A DNA stretch of 64,000 nucleotides from JAIXUI01 sp943373175. Its GTDB lineage: Bacteria; Bacteroidota; Bacteroidia; UBA7662; JAIXUI01. Shown here one piece after another: positions 8,066 through 16,347 of this stretch (position 1 is its first letter; every line of letters begins with the position of its first letter). The position numbers and the translations under genes are program-made. The stretch spans positions 1-64,000 of the forward strand of contig CALSBM010000001.1 of the NCBI GenBank assembly GCA_943373175.1, written 5' to 3'. The notes under the pieces are model-generated. The model saw nothing but the letters and a program-made list of their open reading frames with translations, was not told where the DNA came from and did no database searches.

Positions 8066-8520
8066 GCGAAAGCCCCTGATACCAAAAGCCCCAGTACAAA
8101 GATATTCTCTGGGGCTTTTGCTTGACGCGGTGTTGACCGGCACTTGCAGTGAGATAGTAAACGCATTCAAAGAATCGATACAGTTGCAGAACATTCCGGA
8201 AATAAACGGCCAACCCTCTATTAAAACCAATGAAGTCTATACACCTCTCACCAAAAGAGGAGAAGAAAAGTTAAAAAGTCCTTTGGATTTATTGGAAGGG
8301 GTTTGAGAAAAAACGATATTGTAACAAGAGACAAAAGCACTCCTCAACCTCAATAAAATGGGCAACATCCTAATATTGAACACAATAGACCACTTTCGCA
8401 CGAAAGCGAACTATGCGCAATGCGTGATACACACCAATAGAGCGGAATATGCGCATTGCGTGATACATCCCCACACGGCATATATCACGCAGGAGTGCGC
8501 ATAGTAGGATGTTATGCCTA
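8046..8520 (+). repeat. Recombinase-tail module 3, most complete copy
   Basis: The left end CTAAACATTCATCCGAGTAG overlaps the stop of the preceding gene. Next comes a terminator-type hairpin AAAAGCCCCAG (8084-8094)/CTGGGGCTTTT (8109-8119). A recombinase C-terminus follows, IQLQNIPEINGQPSIKTNE then VYTPLTKRGEEKLKSPLDLL, stopped by TGA at 8304. The non-coding tail ends with a partly duplicated palindrome (8410-8504) and the core GGATGTTATGC at 8507-8517. The outer ends (TAACATYC and GGATGTTA) are inverted relative to each other, as expected of recombination cores. Confidence 0.82.
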
Positions 8521-8542
8521 TTGCTAAAAGACACCGTAAACA

Positions 8543-9358
8543 TTGAAACTATCGGCTGACATACGACAACTTTATAAACCTATTCAACCGACAGTTAAGC
8601 AATCGGCTGACAATGTAACTTATTCAGAATTTTTGCCTGACCAAAGACTGCAAAACTTTATCTACTGTTACTGGGAACTCAAAACTGCTAAACTACTTGC
8701 AGACCCATTTATTTATCGTGTGGTTGCAGACGGTTGCATTGACATTTTTTTTGAACTCAGCAATCCCAAAGACAATTTTGTAATGGGATTTTGTAAAAAG
8801 TTCACAGAGTTCCCTCTTAACAACTCGTTTCACTATATAGGTGTTCGTTTCTTGCCGACAATGTTTCCACAACTTTTCAGAATTAATGCCTCTGAAATTA
8901 GTAACCGCTTTGAACAGTTAGGTAACGTATTGCCTAAGGTTTCAACTTTCATCGCTGACAACTTTCATTTTCAATTAACTGTAGAACAAATAAAACATAC
9001 ATTTGATAACTACTTTACCAATCTTGTAGAAACTACCAATTTTGACAATGACAGCAGACTTTACAATGCAATTGAAAAGATACTTCAGGAGTTTGGTGTT
9101 GTAAATATTGAACGGGACTTGGACACAGGTATAAGTCAACGACAACTTCGCAGACTTTTTGAGTTTTATATTGGTGATACGGCTAAGACCTTTGCGAAAG
9201 TGGTTCGTTTTCAGAATATTCTTCGTGCTGAGCCTTCATCGCAAAGCTTACGGCAAAATAAATTATTCTTTGACGTTGGCTATTACGACCAAGCTCATTT
9301 TGTCAAGGAGTTCAAAAATTTTTATGGTGTAACTCCAAGCAAAGCGTTTGGTAGATGA
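8543..9358 (+). CDS. AraC-family regulator with DUF6597-like N-terminus
   Basis: The 271-residue frame starts at a TTG; no in-frame ATG occurs until about residue 80, so a non-ATG start is likely, just 26 bp after the module 3 core. The N-terminal domain has LPDQRLQNFIYCYWEL, VVADGCIDIFFEL and FHYIGVRFLPTMFPQLF, typical of DUF6597 sensor domains. The C-terminal AraC domain has RQLRRLFEFYIGDTAKTFAKVVRFQ and FDVGYYDQAHFVKEFKNFYGVTPS. The first helix-turn-helix is degenerate, as is usual in this subgroup. It may regulate the VOC-domain gene 71 bp downstream. Confidence 0.82.
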   Translation: MKLSADIRQLYKPIQPTVKQSADNVTYSEFLPDQRLQNFIYCYWELKTAKLLADPFIYRVVADGCIDIFFELSNPKDNFVMGFCKKFTEFPLNNSFHYIGVRFLPTMFPQLFRINASEISNRFEQLGNVLPKVSTFIADNFHFQLTVEQIKHTFDNYFTNLVETTNFDNDSRLYNAIEKILQEFGVVNIERDLDTGISQRQLRRLFEFYIGDTAKTFAKVVRFQNILRAEPSSQSLRQNKLFFDVGYYDQAHFVKEFKNFYGVTPSKAFGR

Positions 9359-9429
9359 TTATGTCCGTTTTATACAATGTTTGAACTGTGATTTGATAGA
9401 ATTTTGTATCGTTAATCAAAACAAAAAAG

Positions 9430-9903
9430 ATGAAACGAATACTTACAATTCTAACAATGGTTTGCATAACAGTAAACGCTTTTTCACAATCAAGTTCAAC
9501 AATTAAAAATCAAAACAAAATGAAATTAAACGCAGGAGTTCTCACAACAAAGTTGGCAGAAAGCAAGGCTTTTTATACCAACAATTTAGGTTTCGGGGTA
9601 ACATTTGAAAATGAGTTTTACCTCTTAATGCACACGCCAAACCAAGAAGCAGAAATTAGTTTTCTACTTCCCAATCACCCAAGTCAACAACCCTTCTTTC
9701 ACAAACCTTTTTTGGGGCAAGGTATGTATCTGACAATTGAAGTAGATGATGCGGACAGTATCTACAACGACCTTAAAAAGAAAGGGGTGCCAATAAAAAT
9801 TGACATCCGAAACGAACCTTGGGGTGACAGACATTTCGCCATTGAAGACCCAAATGGAATTGGTATTGACATTGTAAAATATTCACCACCGCAAGACAAA
9901 TAG
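9430..9903 (+). CDS. VOC (glyoxalase/bleomycin-resistance) family protein with signal peptide
   Basis: The 157-residue protein begins with a hydrophobic signal (KRILTILTMVCITVNAFSQ) that predicts export, unusual for a VOC protein. An internal ATG (LNAGVLTTK, about residue 32) would give the usual cytosolic form. The single VOC module has TTKLAESKAFYTNNLGFGV, YLTIEVDDADSIYNDLKKKGVPI and FAIEDPNGIGIDIV. Metal ligands expected at strand starts are partly present (Glu in EDPNG). It lies in one direction with the AraC gene upstream and the broken TfoX-like gene 2 bp downstream. Confidence 0.82.
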   Translation: MKRILTILTMVCITVNAFSQSSSTIKNQNKMKLNAGVLTTKLAESKAFYTNNLGFGVTFENEFYLLMHTPNQEAEISFLLPNHPSQQPFFHKPFLGQGMYLTIEVDDADSIYNDLKKKGVPIKIDIRNEPWGDRHFAIEDPNGIGIDIVKYSPPQDK

Positions 9904-9905
9904 TT

Positions 9906-10195
9906 ATGAAAACGCAACGTTCAAACAGTTTAAAAGGTGTAAAAAATATTGGTGCTACAATTGAGAAACGCCTAAATGAAATAGGCGTTTTCTCGCTTGC
10001 AGACATTGGTCAAATGACACCTGTAAAAGTATATCAAAGTATTTGTAGGAAAAATCCAGAAAACCATTGCCAGTTTGTTATTATTTGCATTCTCTACAAG
10101 GTGCATTGCTCGACTTGCATTGTGACGAATTACCTACAGAACTAAAAACAGAACTGCGTAAACAGGTTGACAAAAAAAGTAGCAAATACTCCTAA
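9906..10195 (+). pseudogene. TfoX C-terminal-domain protein, frameshifted
   Basis: The start reads NSLKGVKNIGATIEKRLNEIGVFSLADI, a TfoX/Sxy C-terminal (helix-hairpin) domain. After KNPEN near 10,060 the matching frame changes by one base. The continuation PLPVCYYLHSLQGALLDL and DELPTELKTELRKQVD lies in another frame and ends at TAA 10,193. One base missing in the CCAGAAAACC stretch would restore a protein of about 96 residues. As it stands the frame terminates at 10,145 with a nonsense tail. Its stop coincides with the exon junction of an intron-like element. Confidence 0.72.
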
Positions 10196-10379
10196 TCGCC
10201 TAACGCAGCGCCATCTCACCCCTACGTTCTCAAAGAACCGTGCTTAATACGCTTGCATCACACGGCTCTTCAGAAATAGGTTTAATGCTCCTCTTCTATC
10301 GAGTGGTTTGATAATGTTGTCCGACCAAAATCATCGGGAGGCCTTATTCCATCATTTCCCTATCTTCGTCAGGGCACAC
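10195..10379 (-). mobile_element. 185-nt group II intron derivative (remnant 2)
   Basis: On the - strand it begins GTGTGCCCTGAC (a GTGYG-type intron start, at 10,379) and ends in a GAT|TAG junction at 10,195. Domain V is intact in outline at 10,235-10,268: GAGCCGTGTGATGCAAGCG with the pairing CACGGTTC arm and the AGC triad. Everything between the 5' end and domain V is cut to about 110 nt, so domains I-IV and the maturase are missing. The element at 17,913-18,097 has exactly the same length and layout. It is inserted at the left core of an attC-like site. Confidence 0.68.
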
Positions 10380-10380
10380 A

Positions 10381-10500
10381 TGCTTGGCGCAATGGGGGCT
10401 AACATCGTTCATTGAAAGTTTCTGCTACTCTATTAATTTCGTACTTGTTGACAATTTAGTCCCCCCCCACTTCGCCACGTGTGGGAACGTTGCCTGCAAG
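10381..10500 (+). other. attC-like site hosting intron derivative 2
   Basis: The arm TTGGCGCAATGGGGGCT (10,384-10,400) is complementary to AGTCCCCCCCCACTTCGCCA (10,458-10,477). A core AACGTTGCC follows at 10,486. On the left the expected CTAA core is present on the far side of the intron (10,192-10,195). Imperfect stem plus G-TTGCC-type core fits an attC site. A gene follows at 10,618. Confidence 0.6.
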
Positions 10501-10617
10501 CCTGACAAACAAACAGTTAGTCCATGAAATGAAAACAACTGAAAAAAAGTTTGAGACTCCTGTCCAATTCCAAGAATGTGGATCGTCATTAGGGTGTAAA
10601 TCAAAATTTTTACAACA

Positions 10618-11196
10618 ATGACAAAAACAGTCATCATTATCGGAATTGCACTGGGTGCAGTTTTGGTAACAGGAGTTATCCTCTCTCTTGTCGCCCCAAA
10701 AAGGATTTCAATTACAAGTAAGCAATTCATCAAAGCTCCAAAAGAGATGGTGTTTGACCAACTCCGCTTTATGAAAAAATTCCCGGACTGGTCGCCATTT
10801 AGACTGCAAGACCCGGAACAAAAATTTACTGTTACAGGGTCTGATGGCGAATTAGGTGCTACTTTCAATTGGGAAGGTGTGAAGGAAAAAAGTAAAGGTT
10901 CACAAAAGGTAGTAGCTCTAAAGACCAATCAACGAGTGGACATCCAATGCAACATTACAGAGCCTTTTCAGGCAAATCCTTTATTTGTCTATACTTTAAA
11001 TGAAAAAGAAGAAGGCACAGAAGTTATACAGCAGTTTGATGTGGTTATGCCTGTTCCTGTAAACATTTTTGGATTGTTGTTCGGACTAAAAAGTAAAATG
11101 GCATCCACCAATGAACAAGGTCTTGCCCTGTTGAAACAATCAACAGAACAACAACAATTAGCACTCGTTTCAAAAAAAATAATTTCAAAACAATGA
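10618..11196 (+). CDS. SRPBCC-superfamily protein with N-terminal membrane anchor
   Basis: The 192-residue protein has one membrane segment at residues 4-27 (TVIIIGIALGAVLVTGVILSL). An SRPBCC/polyketide-cyclase-like domain follows: FIKAPKEMVFDQLRFMKKFPDWSPF, DGELGATFNWEG, and GTEVIQQFDVVMPVPVNIFGLLFGL. Such proteins bind hydrophobic ligands; no enzyme activity can be assigned. Its last codon overlaps the ATG of the next (DGPF-domain) gene by 4 bp, and a sigma factor follows, so the three probably work together. Confidence 0.82.
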   Translation: MTKTVIIIGIALGAVLVTGVILSLVAPKRISITSKQFIKAPKEMVFDQLRFMKKFPDWSPFRLQDPEQKFTVTGSDGELGATFNWEGVKEKSKGSQKVVALKTNQRVDIQCNITEPFQANPLFVYTLNEKEEGTEVIQQFDVVMPVPVNIFGLLFGLKSKMASTNEQGLALLKQSTEQQQLALVSKKIISKQ

Positions 11197-11537
11197 AAGA
11201 ATTCATGATGATTTTCAGAATGGCTCCAATGGGAGATTTTCAGCCAACTCCTGAGCAAATGCAAGAAAGCATTAAACATTGGCAAGACTGGATAGGCAGT
11301 ATTGCTGCTCAAGGTAAATTTGTGAGCACCAATCAACTTGGGTTTACTGGAAAAACATTAAAGCCAGGTGGCGTTGTGACTGATGGACCTTATGCAGAAG
11401 TAAAAGAAATTGTTGGTGGGTACATTATTGTTAAAGCTAATGACCTTGATGAAGCGGTAAAACTTGCTGAAGGCTGTCCGATTTTGTTTGTAGGCGGACA
11501 TGTTGAAGTAAGGGATATTATGCAACTAAATCCATAA
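11193..11537 (+). CDS. YCII/DGPF-domain protein
   Basis: The 114-residue protein has the family signature DGPYAEVKEIVGGYIIV, preceded by MKEFMMIFRM and followed by LAEGCPIL and EVRDIMQL. YciI-like DGPF proteins are small ferredoxin-like folds. They are the standard genetic partner of ECF42-group sigma factors, and one such gene starts 53 bp downstream. The start overlaps the preceding stop (ATGA). A terminator-like hairpin sits just after its stop. Confidence 0.9.
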   Translation: MKEFMMIFRMAPMGDFQPTPEQMQESIKHWQDWIGSIAAQGKFVSTNQLGFTGKTLKPGGVVTDGPYAEVKEIVGGYIIVKANDLDEAVKLAEGCPILFVGGHVEVRDIMQLNP

Positions 11538-11547
11538 AGAATGCTTT

Positions 11548-11573
11548 AAGCCCTGCATTAATTTGCAGGGCTT
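11548..11573 (+). terminator. Intrinsic terminator-like hairpin between DGPF and sigma genes
   Basis: AAGCCCTGCA (11,548-11,557) pairs with TGCAGGGCTT (11,564-11,573), followed by the weak T-rich ATTTATT. It may attenuate read-through into the sigma factor gene, which starts at 11,590. Confidence 0.6.
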
Positions 11574-11589
11574 ATTTATTATATTTAGG

Positions 11590-12825
11590 ATGGAACAGCA
11601 ATCTCTTATACCGCATTTATTTAGAACAGAGTTTAGAAAGATTGTAGCGGTAATCACAAAGCTGTTTGGATTGCAGTACATTGAAATTGCTGAAGACATC
11701 ACAAGTGAAACCTTCTTATTAGCCGCAGAAACTTGGGGTAAAAAAGGTATTCCTGACAATCCAACAGCATGGTTATACATTGTTGCGAAGAATAAGACAA
11801 AAGATTATTTGAAACGCAACCAAATCTTTACTGAAAAAGTAACTCCGTATTTAAGAAATGAAAACGAGATGAGCTCTGAAATTGACATAACGGAAAAAGG
11901 CATAAAAGATAGTGAACTTAAAATGATATTTGCAGTTTGCCATCCTTCTTTGCCTGAAGAAGCTCAAATTGGATTGGCTTTGAGAGTGTTGTTTGGATTG
12001 GGAATTGACGAGATAGCTTCGGCCTTTTTAAGCAACAAAGAAACCATAAATAAACGACTACACAGAGCAAAAGAAAAACTACGAGAAGAAAATATAAAGA
12101 TGGAAATGCCGGATGATACTGATATCACTGCAAGGCTTTCATCTGTATATTTGACTCTATACCTGCTCTTTAACAAAGGCTATTATTCTTCCTCAGAAAA
12201 TAATATGCTAAATAAAGACATCTGCTTACAAGCATTACAACTTGCATATCTACTGACTGAATATCAAAAAACAAACACGCCTGATCTTAATGCCTTGATT
12301 GCATTAATGTGTTTTCATGCATCAAGGTTTGATGCAAGAATGAAAGACGACAATCTGATTTTATTAGACTTTCAAGATCAAACTTTATGGAATAGAGAAT
12401 TAATTAAAAAAGGGGAATGGTATTTACATCTGTCAGCAATCGGAGAAAAATTATCAAGATTTCACTTAGAAGCTGCTATTGCTTACTGGCATACTCAAAC
12501 AGACAATAATGCTGAAAAATGGTCTCAAATATTAACCTACTACAACCTCTTACTACAAATTAACTACTCACCCATTACAGCTATGAACAGAACTTATGCT
12601 TTGTATAAAAACTTCGGTGCTGAAAAAGCGATAGGAGAAGCCATAAAACTCAAACTTGACGACAATCACTTATATCATGCATTATTAGGACATTTGTATC
12701 AAGACATAGACAAAGAAAAAGCGATAATTCACTTAAAAATATCTATAGAGCAATCAAAAACTGAAAAAGAAAAGAGACTATTAAATGATAAAATACAACA
12801 AATACAAACAAAGACCAGCAGCTAA
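11590..12825 (+). CDS. ECF RNA polymerase sigma factor, ECF42-like
   Basis: The start is ATG 11,590 (MEQQSLIPHLFRTEF); the longer frame would need a TTG inside the hairpin at 11,563. That gives 411 residues, about double a standard ECF factor. Region 2 shows QYIEIAEDITSETFLLAAETWGKKG with NPTAWLYIVAKNKTKDYLKR. Region 4 shows ALRVLFGLGIDEIASAFLSNKETINKRLHRAKEKLRE. The C-terminal 200 residues are a helical, TPR-like extension (LSRFHLEAAIAYWHT, ITAMNRTYALYKNFGAEKAI). This layout, with a DGPF neighbour and no anti-sigma gene, matches ECF42. The extension probably senses the signal directly. Confidence 0.88.
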   Translation: MEQQSLIPHLFRTEFRKIVAVITKLFGLQYIEIAEDITSETFLLAAETWGKKGIPDNPTAWLYIVAKNKTKDYLKRNQIFTEKVTPYLRNENEMSSEIDITEKGIKDSELKMIFAVCHPSLPEEAQIGLALRVLFGLGIDEIASAFLSNKETINKRLHRAKEKLREENIKMEMPDDTDITARLSSVYLTLYLLFNKGYYSSSENNMLNKDICLQALQLAYLLTEYQKTNTPDLNALIALMCFHASRFDARMKDDNLILLDFQDQTLWNRELIKKGEWYLHLSAIGEKLSRFHLEAAIAYWHTQTDNNAEKWSQILTYYNLLLQINYSPITAMNRTYALYKNFGAEKAIGEAIKLKLDDNHLYHALLGHLYQDIDKEKAIIHLKISIEQSKTEKEKRLLNDKIQQIQTKTSS

Positions 12826-13090
12826 CATTCATCCGAGTAGGCGAATGCCCCTGATACCAAAAGTGGCAAAGAAAAGTTGAAAAGTCCTTTAGATTTTTTG
12901 GAAAGGATTTGAGAAAAAACGATATTGCAACAAGAGACAAAAACGCTCCACTAATTCATTCACAACGGATAACATACTAATAATGAACACAATAGGCCAC
13001 CATCGCACGAAAGCGAACTATGCGCAATACGTGATACATCCCCACACGGCATATATCACGCAGGAGTGCGTATATTAGGATGTTATGGGG
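12826..13090 (+). repeat. Recombinase-tail module 4, internally deleted
   Basis: The left end TAACATTCATCCGAGTAGG overlaps the sigma gene's stop codon. The sequence then jumps at an ACCAAAAG octamer from the left end straight into the recombinase tail (SGKEKLKSPLDFL), skipping the terminator hairpin and most of the coding remnant. The palindrome (13,018-13,076, arms ACTATGCGCA and TGCGTATATT) and the core GGATGTTATGG at 13,078 are intact. Confidence 0.8.
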
Positions 13091-13111
13091 CATTATAAAA
13101 AAGACGACATT

Positions 13112-13842
13112 ATGAAAAAAATAATCTATACTTTGAATTAGGACTTTTGACAACATTAAACGCTGTTGGACAAATAGAATCAAAAGGAACAGTGGCTGAC
13201 GTGCCAAAAATTAACGTTGTTGGTGTAGGCACGGTGACAGCCTTTCCAAATGCCGCTCAAATTACCATTGCATTAAAATTTATAAAGCCGACACTTAGAG
13301 AAGCCATTAATGACAATCAAAAGACCGCTTCAGAAGTACTTACTATTATTAAAAAGTACGTGTCTGACACGACAGAAATTAAAGTAAGCCTAATCTCGAC
13401 CGATAAATCTATGCGTTATGACAACACTCTTAAAAAAGATGTTTTTGTAGGTTTTGAGTCGACACAAAAAATAATCTTTACATTAAAAAACCTGACAGCG
13501 ATGCAGGACTTCACCGAAGAAGTGTTGAAGACAAAAATTTATGAAATTGAAAAGGTTGCTTACTTTCACACAGACGCTGCAAACTATATTAGACAAGCAC
13601 AAGAAATTGCAGTAAGTGATGCAATGGAGACAACTCAAAGACTTGCCAAGGCAGGAAACATTAAGTTAGGTAAAATAATTTATATGCAGACAAATACTAG
13701 TCCGACAAATGCAATTAACAACACAGTAAATTCCTATAATTTTCAAACGTTTAATAAAGGCATGGGTGGACAAGGTGTAAGTTCAAGCGGACAATTGATT
13801 AACTTCACGGTTAACGTGACAATGTATACACAAATTGACTAA
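13112..13842 (+). pseudogene. SIMPL-domain protein with frameshifted signal peptide
   Basis: The body (from 13,147, TTG codon) is a SIMPL/DUF541 domain: PKINVVGVGTVTAFPNAAQITIAL, then SDAMETTQRLAKAGNIKLGKI and a closing INFTVNVTMYTQID. SIMPL proteins are periplasmic or membrane-linked. An ATG at 13,112 encodes MKKIIYTLN and then a stop, whereas the other frame just before 13,147 reads LGLLTTLNAVGQ. Together they make a normal signal peptide broken by one base near 13,135. Either the gene is inactivated, or translation begins at the TTG and the product stays in the cytoplasm. A sequencing error is possible. Confidence 0.72.
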
Positions 13843-13851
13843 GAAAATAAC

Positions 13852-14222
13852 GCCCAATAACATCCTTCCGAGTAGTCTCAGCCCCTGATACCAAAAGCCC
13901 CAGAACAACGATCTTGCCTGGGGCTTTTGCGTTACGCGGTGTTGACCGGCATCTGTTGTGGAAATGGTAAACTCATTCAAAAAAATACAGTTGTAGACTA
14001 TCCAGACTCACATGGACACGCCTCCACCAAAACCACCGAAGTCTATACACCTCTTACCAAACGAGGCGAAGAAAAGTTGAAAAGCCCTTTGGAATTTTTT
14101 CGGAAGGGATTTGAGAAAAAACGATATTGCAACAAGAGACAGAAACGCTCTATTACCTCATTTATAACGGATAAAGACTTAATAATGAACACAATAGGCC
14201 ACCTTCGCACGAAAGCAGAATA
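13852..14222 (+). repeat. Recombinase-tail module 5, lacking its palindrome
   Basis: The left end AATAACATCCTTCCGAGTAG is followed by the hairpin AAAAGCCCCAG (13,893-13,903)/CTGGGGCTTTT (13,918-13,928). The recombinase tail then reads HGHASTKTTEVYTPLTKRG and EEKLKSPLEFF (about 14,012-14,100). The non-coding tail stops at CGCACGAAAGCAGAATAG, and the palindrome and core found in other copies are absent. Confidence 0.78.
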
Positions 14223-14238
14223 GAAATCATAACAGACA

Positions 14239-14760
14239 ATGACAACAAATAAAACAGACTTCTTCAACAACCTTTCAAAACAGATTTCTGAACCATTGTA
14301 TCTAACTGACAAAACTGACGAAATAAATGAGGAGATAAATCATAATCATTGGAGTTTCTCTGCTCCAACGGACATCATATCACAAGCGACAACAACTGAC
14401 TTTTTAGAGTTTATACAAAAAATAAAAGACAATTATAAAAATCAACTAGACAAGTCACAACTTGACATTGACTTAATATTTTACATGTGGTTTGACGAAA
14501 TGGCTGGACAACTTCGTTTCAATTTTATAAACTCAAATCATGGTAAACTTCCATTTGTTTGTAAACTAAAAAATATTGATAGACCTGAAGAAATAATTGA
14601 CAAATATTTGAAATCACAATATCATGATGGAATTCCGTGGTACGAACTTGAAATGATTGAAACACCCGAACAAATAGCGGAAGCAGACAGTCGTGAAAAG
14701 GAATTACATGACAATATCGAGTTGTCAGTTTACCAAGAAAAAATTAAGAAACAGAAATGA
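14239..14760 (+). CDS. Hypothetical cytosolic protein
   Basis: The 173-residue acidic protein has no signal peptide or membrane segment. It contains a tryptophan- and aromatic-rich centre (HNHWSFSAPTDIISQ; DLIFYMWFDEMAGQLRFNF) and a helical tail ending VYQEKIKKQK. I do not recognise the family. Size, acidity and cassette setting resemble stand-alone immunity-type proteins of polymorphic toxins, but no toxin is nearby. The start ATG lies 16 bp after module 5. Confidence 0.6.
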   Translation: MTTNKTDFFNNLSKQISEPLYLTDKTDEINEEINHNHWSFSAPTDIISQATTTDFLEFIQKIKDNYKNQLDKSQLDIDLIFYMWFDEMAGQLRFNFINSNHGKLPFVCKLKNIDRPEEIIDKYLKSQYHDGIPWYELEMIETPEQIAEADSREKELHDNIELSVYQEKIKKQK

Positions 14761-15087
14761 AGGAAAGAAGCTCAGCTGCCAACAGTGGTCAAATGCAATA
14801 AGCGATTTCGCACTTCGAATTGAGTTTTGGCGGTTCACTACCTGTCGCTCTTTAAATAAAGTTTTAGCTGTATATTCGCTTACTGCATCTGTCCCCTACC
14901 GTAAGCACATTTTCCTGTTTGAGCACGATGTATAGGTCGGAAAGTGGCGTGTTTTCTTAAATTTAGTTTTCTGTTACAGTTCGATGTTTTTGCTTATTTA
15001 GACGCAAAAAGCATATTTCGGTCTCTATAAAATATTTTAGTAGCTTTAAATCGGAACAAATCTTTCATCCGCTAATAGTTATACCTA
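14761..15087. other. Intergenic, half attC-like site
   Basis: About 327 bp without a gene. CTGCCAACAGTGGTCAAATGC at 14,777-14,797 and the TTTTGGCGGTTCACTACC stretch resemble the left half of an attC-type site, but I cannot pair a clear right arm. The rest is AT-rich and holds nothing I recognise. Confidence 0.4.
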
Positions 15088-15801
15088 ATGTCTAAGATAG
15101 TACAAGTTTCACCTCGCCTTTGGAGAATTGAAATCGGGATAGTTAATGTCTATCTGATTAAAACCCATGATGGATTGGTATTGGTTGATGCTGCATGGCC
15201 CAATAAAGCGGACGCCATTTTGGAGGGCGTACGACAAACTGGCCATGAACCAGCAGATATCAAGCATTTAATCCTCACCCATGGGCATGTTGACCATGCG
15301 GGTAGTGCTGCGGAGATAAGCAAGCGTACAGGTGCGAAGGTGTACGTCCATGCCGCCGACCTTCCCCTAACTGCAAAAGGGGAAGCTGGATACGATGGAA
15401 TTACGGTTACGCCAGGCATCATTCCGAGTCTCGTCTATCGTTTCGTCATTAAACCGGGAGGCACGAAATACGATTCGTTCCCTGTTGATAAAACCATAGA
15501 AGACGGGGAAATGCTTCCATTTGCCAATGATATAAAAGTTATTCATACACCAGGACATTCTGCTGGTCATGTATCGTTTTTAATGCCCCAAGATGGAATA
15601 TTAATAGCAGGGGATATCTGTTCAAACGTGATGGGATTAAGCTATTCCATCATTAATGAGGATAGGACTTTAGCACGAGAATCTATTTTGAAAGTGGCAG
15701 ATCTTCCCTTTGAACAAGCTGTTTTTGGGCACGGAAACCCATTGAAAAAGCGAGCGAATCAGCTTCTAAAAGAAAGGTTTATCGATACGAAGCTGAAATA
15801 G
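15088..15801 (+). CDS. Metallo-beta-lactamase-fold hydrolase
   Basis: The 237-residue protein has the metal-binding motif THGHVDHAG (His65, His67, Asp69, His70), the second-site His in VIHTPGHSAGHVSF, the bridging Asp in LIAGDICSN and a final His in FGHGNPL. It is cytosolic, with no signal peptide. Substrates of such small MBL proteins range from thioesters to lactones; the sequence does not decide. Base composition is slightly richer in GC than its neighbours, which suggests a different source. Confidence 0.9.
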   Translation: MSKIVQVSPRLWRIEIGIVNVYLIKTHDGLVLVDAAWPNKADAILEGVRQTGHEPADIKHLILTHGHVDHAGSAAEISKRTGAKVYVHAADLPLTAKGEAGYDGITVTPGIIPSLVYRFVIKPGGTKYDSFPVDKTIEDGEMLPFANDIKVIHTPGHSAGHVSFLMPQDGILIAGDICSNVMGLSYSIINEDRTLARESILKVADLPFEQAVFGHGNPLKKRANQLLKERFIDTKLK

Positions 15802-16347
15802 TCGAACGCACAACATGGGGTTTTGTGCAAGGGCTATTAAGCAGACGAAAGAAACATTCATTAAACTCACAATAAATTATCGATACGATAAGAAATCATT
15901 TAAAACTCAATAGCTGACTTTTTTTGCCGATACGACAGGCCAACGCCTTGTGTTTTATTTTACGAATATGCACTATCGTAAAAAGCTATTCAATGGCAAC
16001 GTTCCGAGCTTTTTTACATGGCACTTTTTCCGCTGATTCCCGCTGATTCATACGCTGATTTGCGCTAATCTGCGTTGGAAACTACCCTAACAGCCATTTT
16101 GAAATTTGCGTAAATCTGCGGGAAACTTGTCAATCTAAAGGGCTTTTACGATTGTGGATATTCATTTTATTTTTCCGACCCGCATTTTAAAAACAATTTT
16201 AGCCAACCGCACAAACGACACATTTGATTTGGCCCCAACACACAAAGCCGACTCTTAGGTAAAACTAAAAGAGCCGCTTTTTTGCCAACGCACCAAGAAT
16301 AATAACGAAATTCACTGACAAGAAAATAATCGAAACCAAAGAAATAA
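15802..16347. repeat. Intergenic with GCTGATT repeats
   Basis: No gene was found. Around 16,031-16,076 the heptamer GCTGATT recurs four times with small spacers (CGCTGATTCCCGCTGATTC then ACGCTGATTTGCGCTAATC). A reverse-oriented echo, GCGTAAATCTGCGGGAAAC, lies at 16,107-16,125. Such repeats are common in Bacteroidota intergenic DNA. The remainder is AT-rich with no recognised content. Confidence 0.5.

Noticed and set aside
10425..10928. Minus-strand 167-residue gene
   Set aside because: It covers the attC-like site and the start of the SRPBCC gene on the opposite strand and has no recognisable features.
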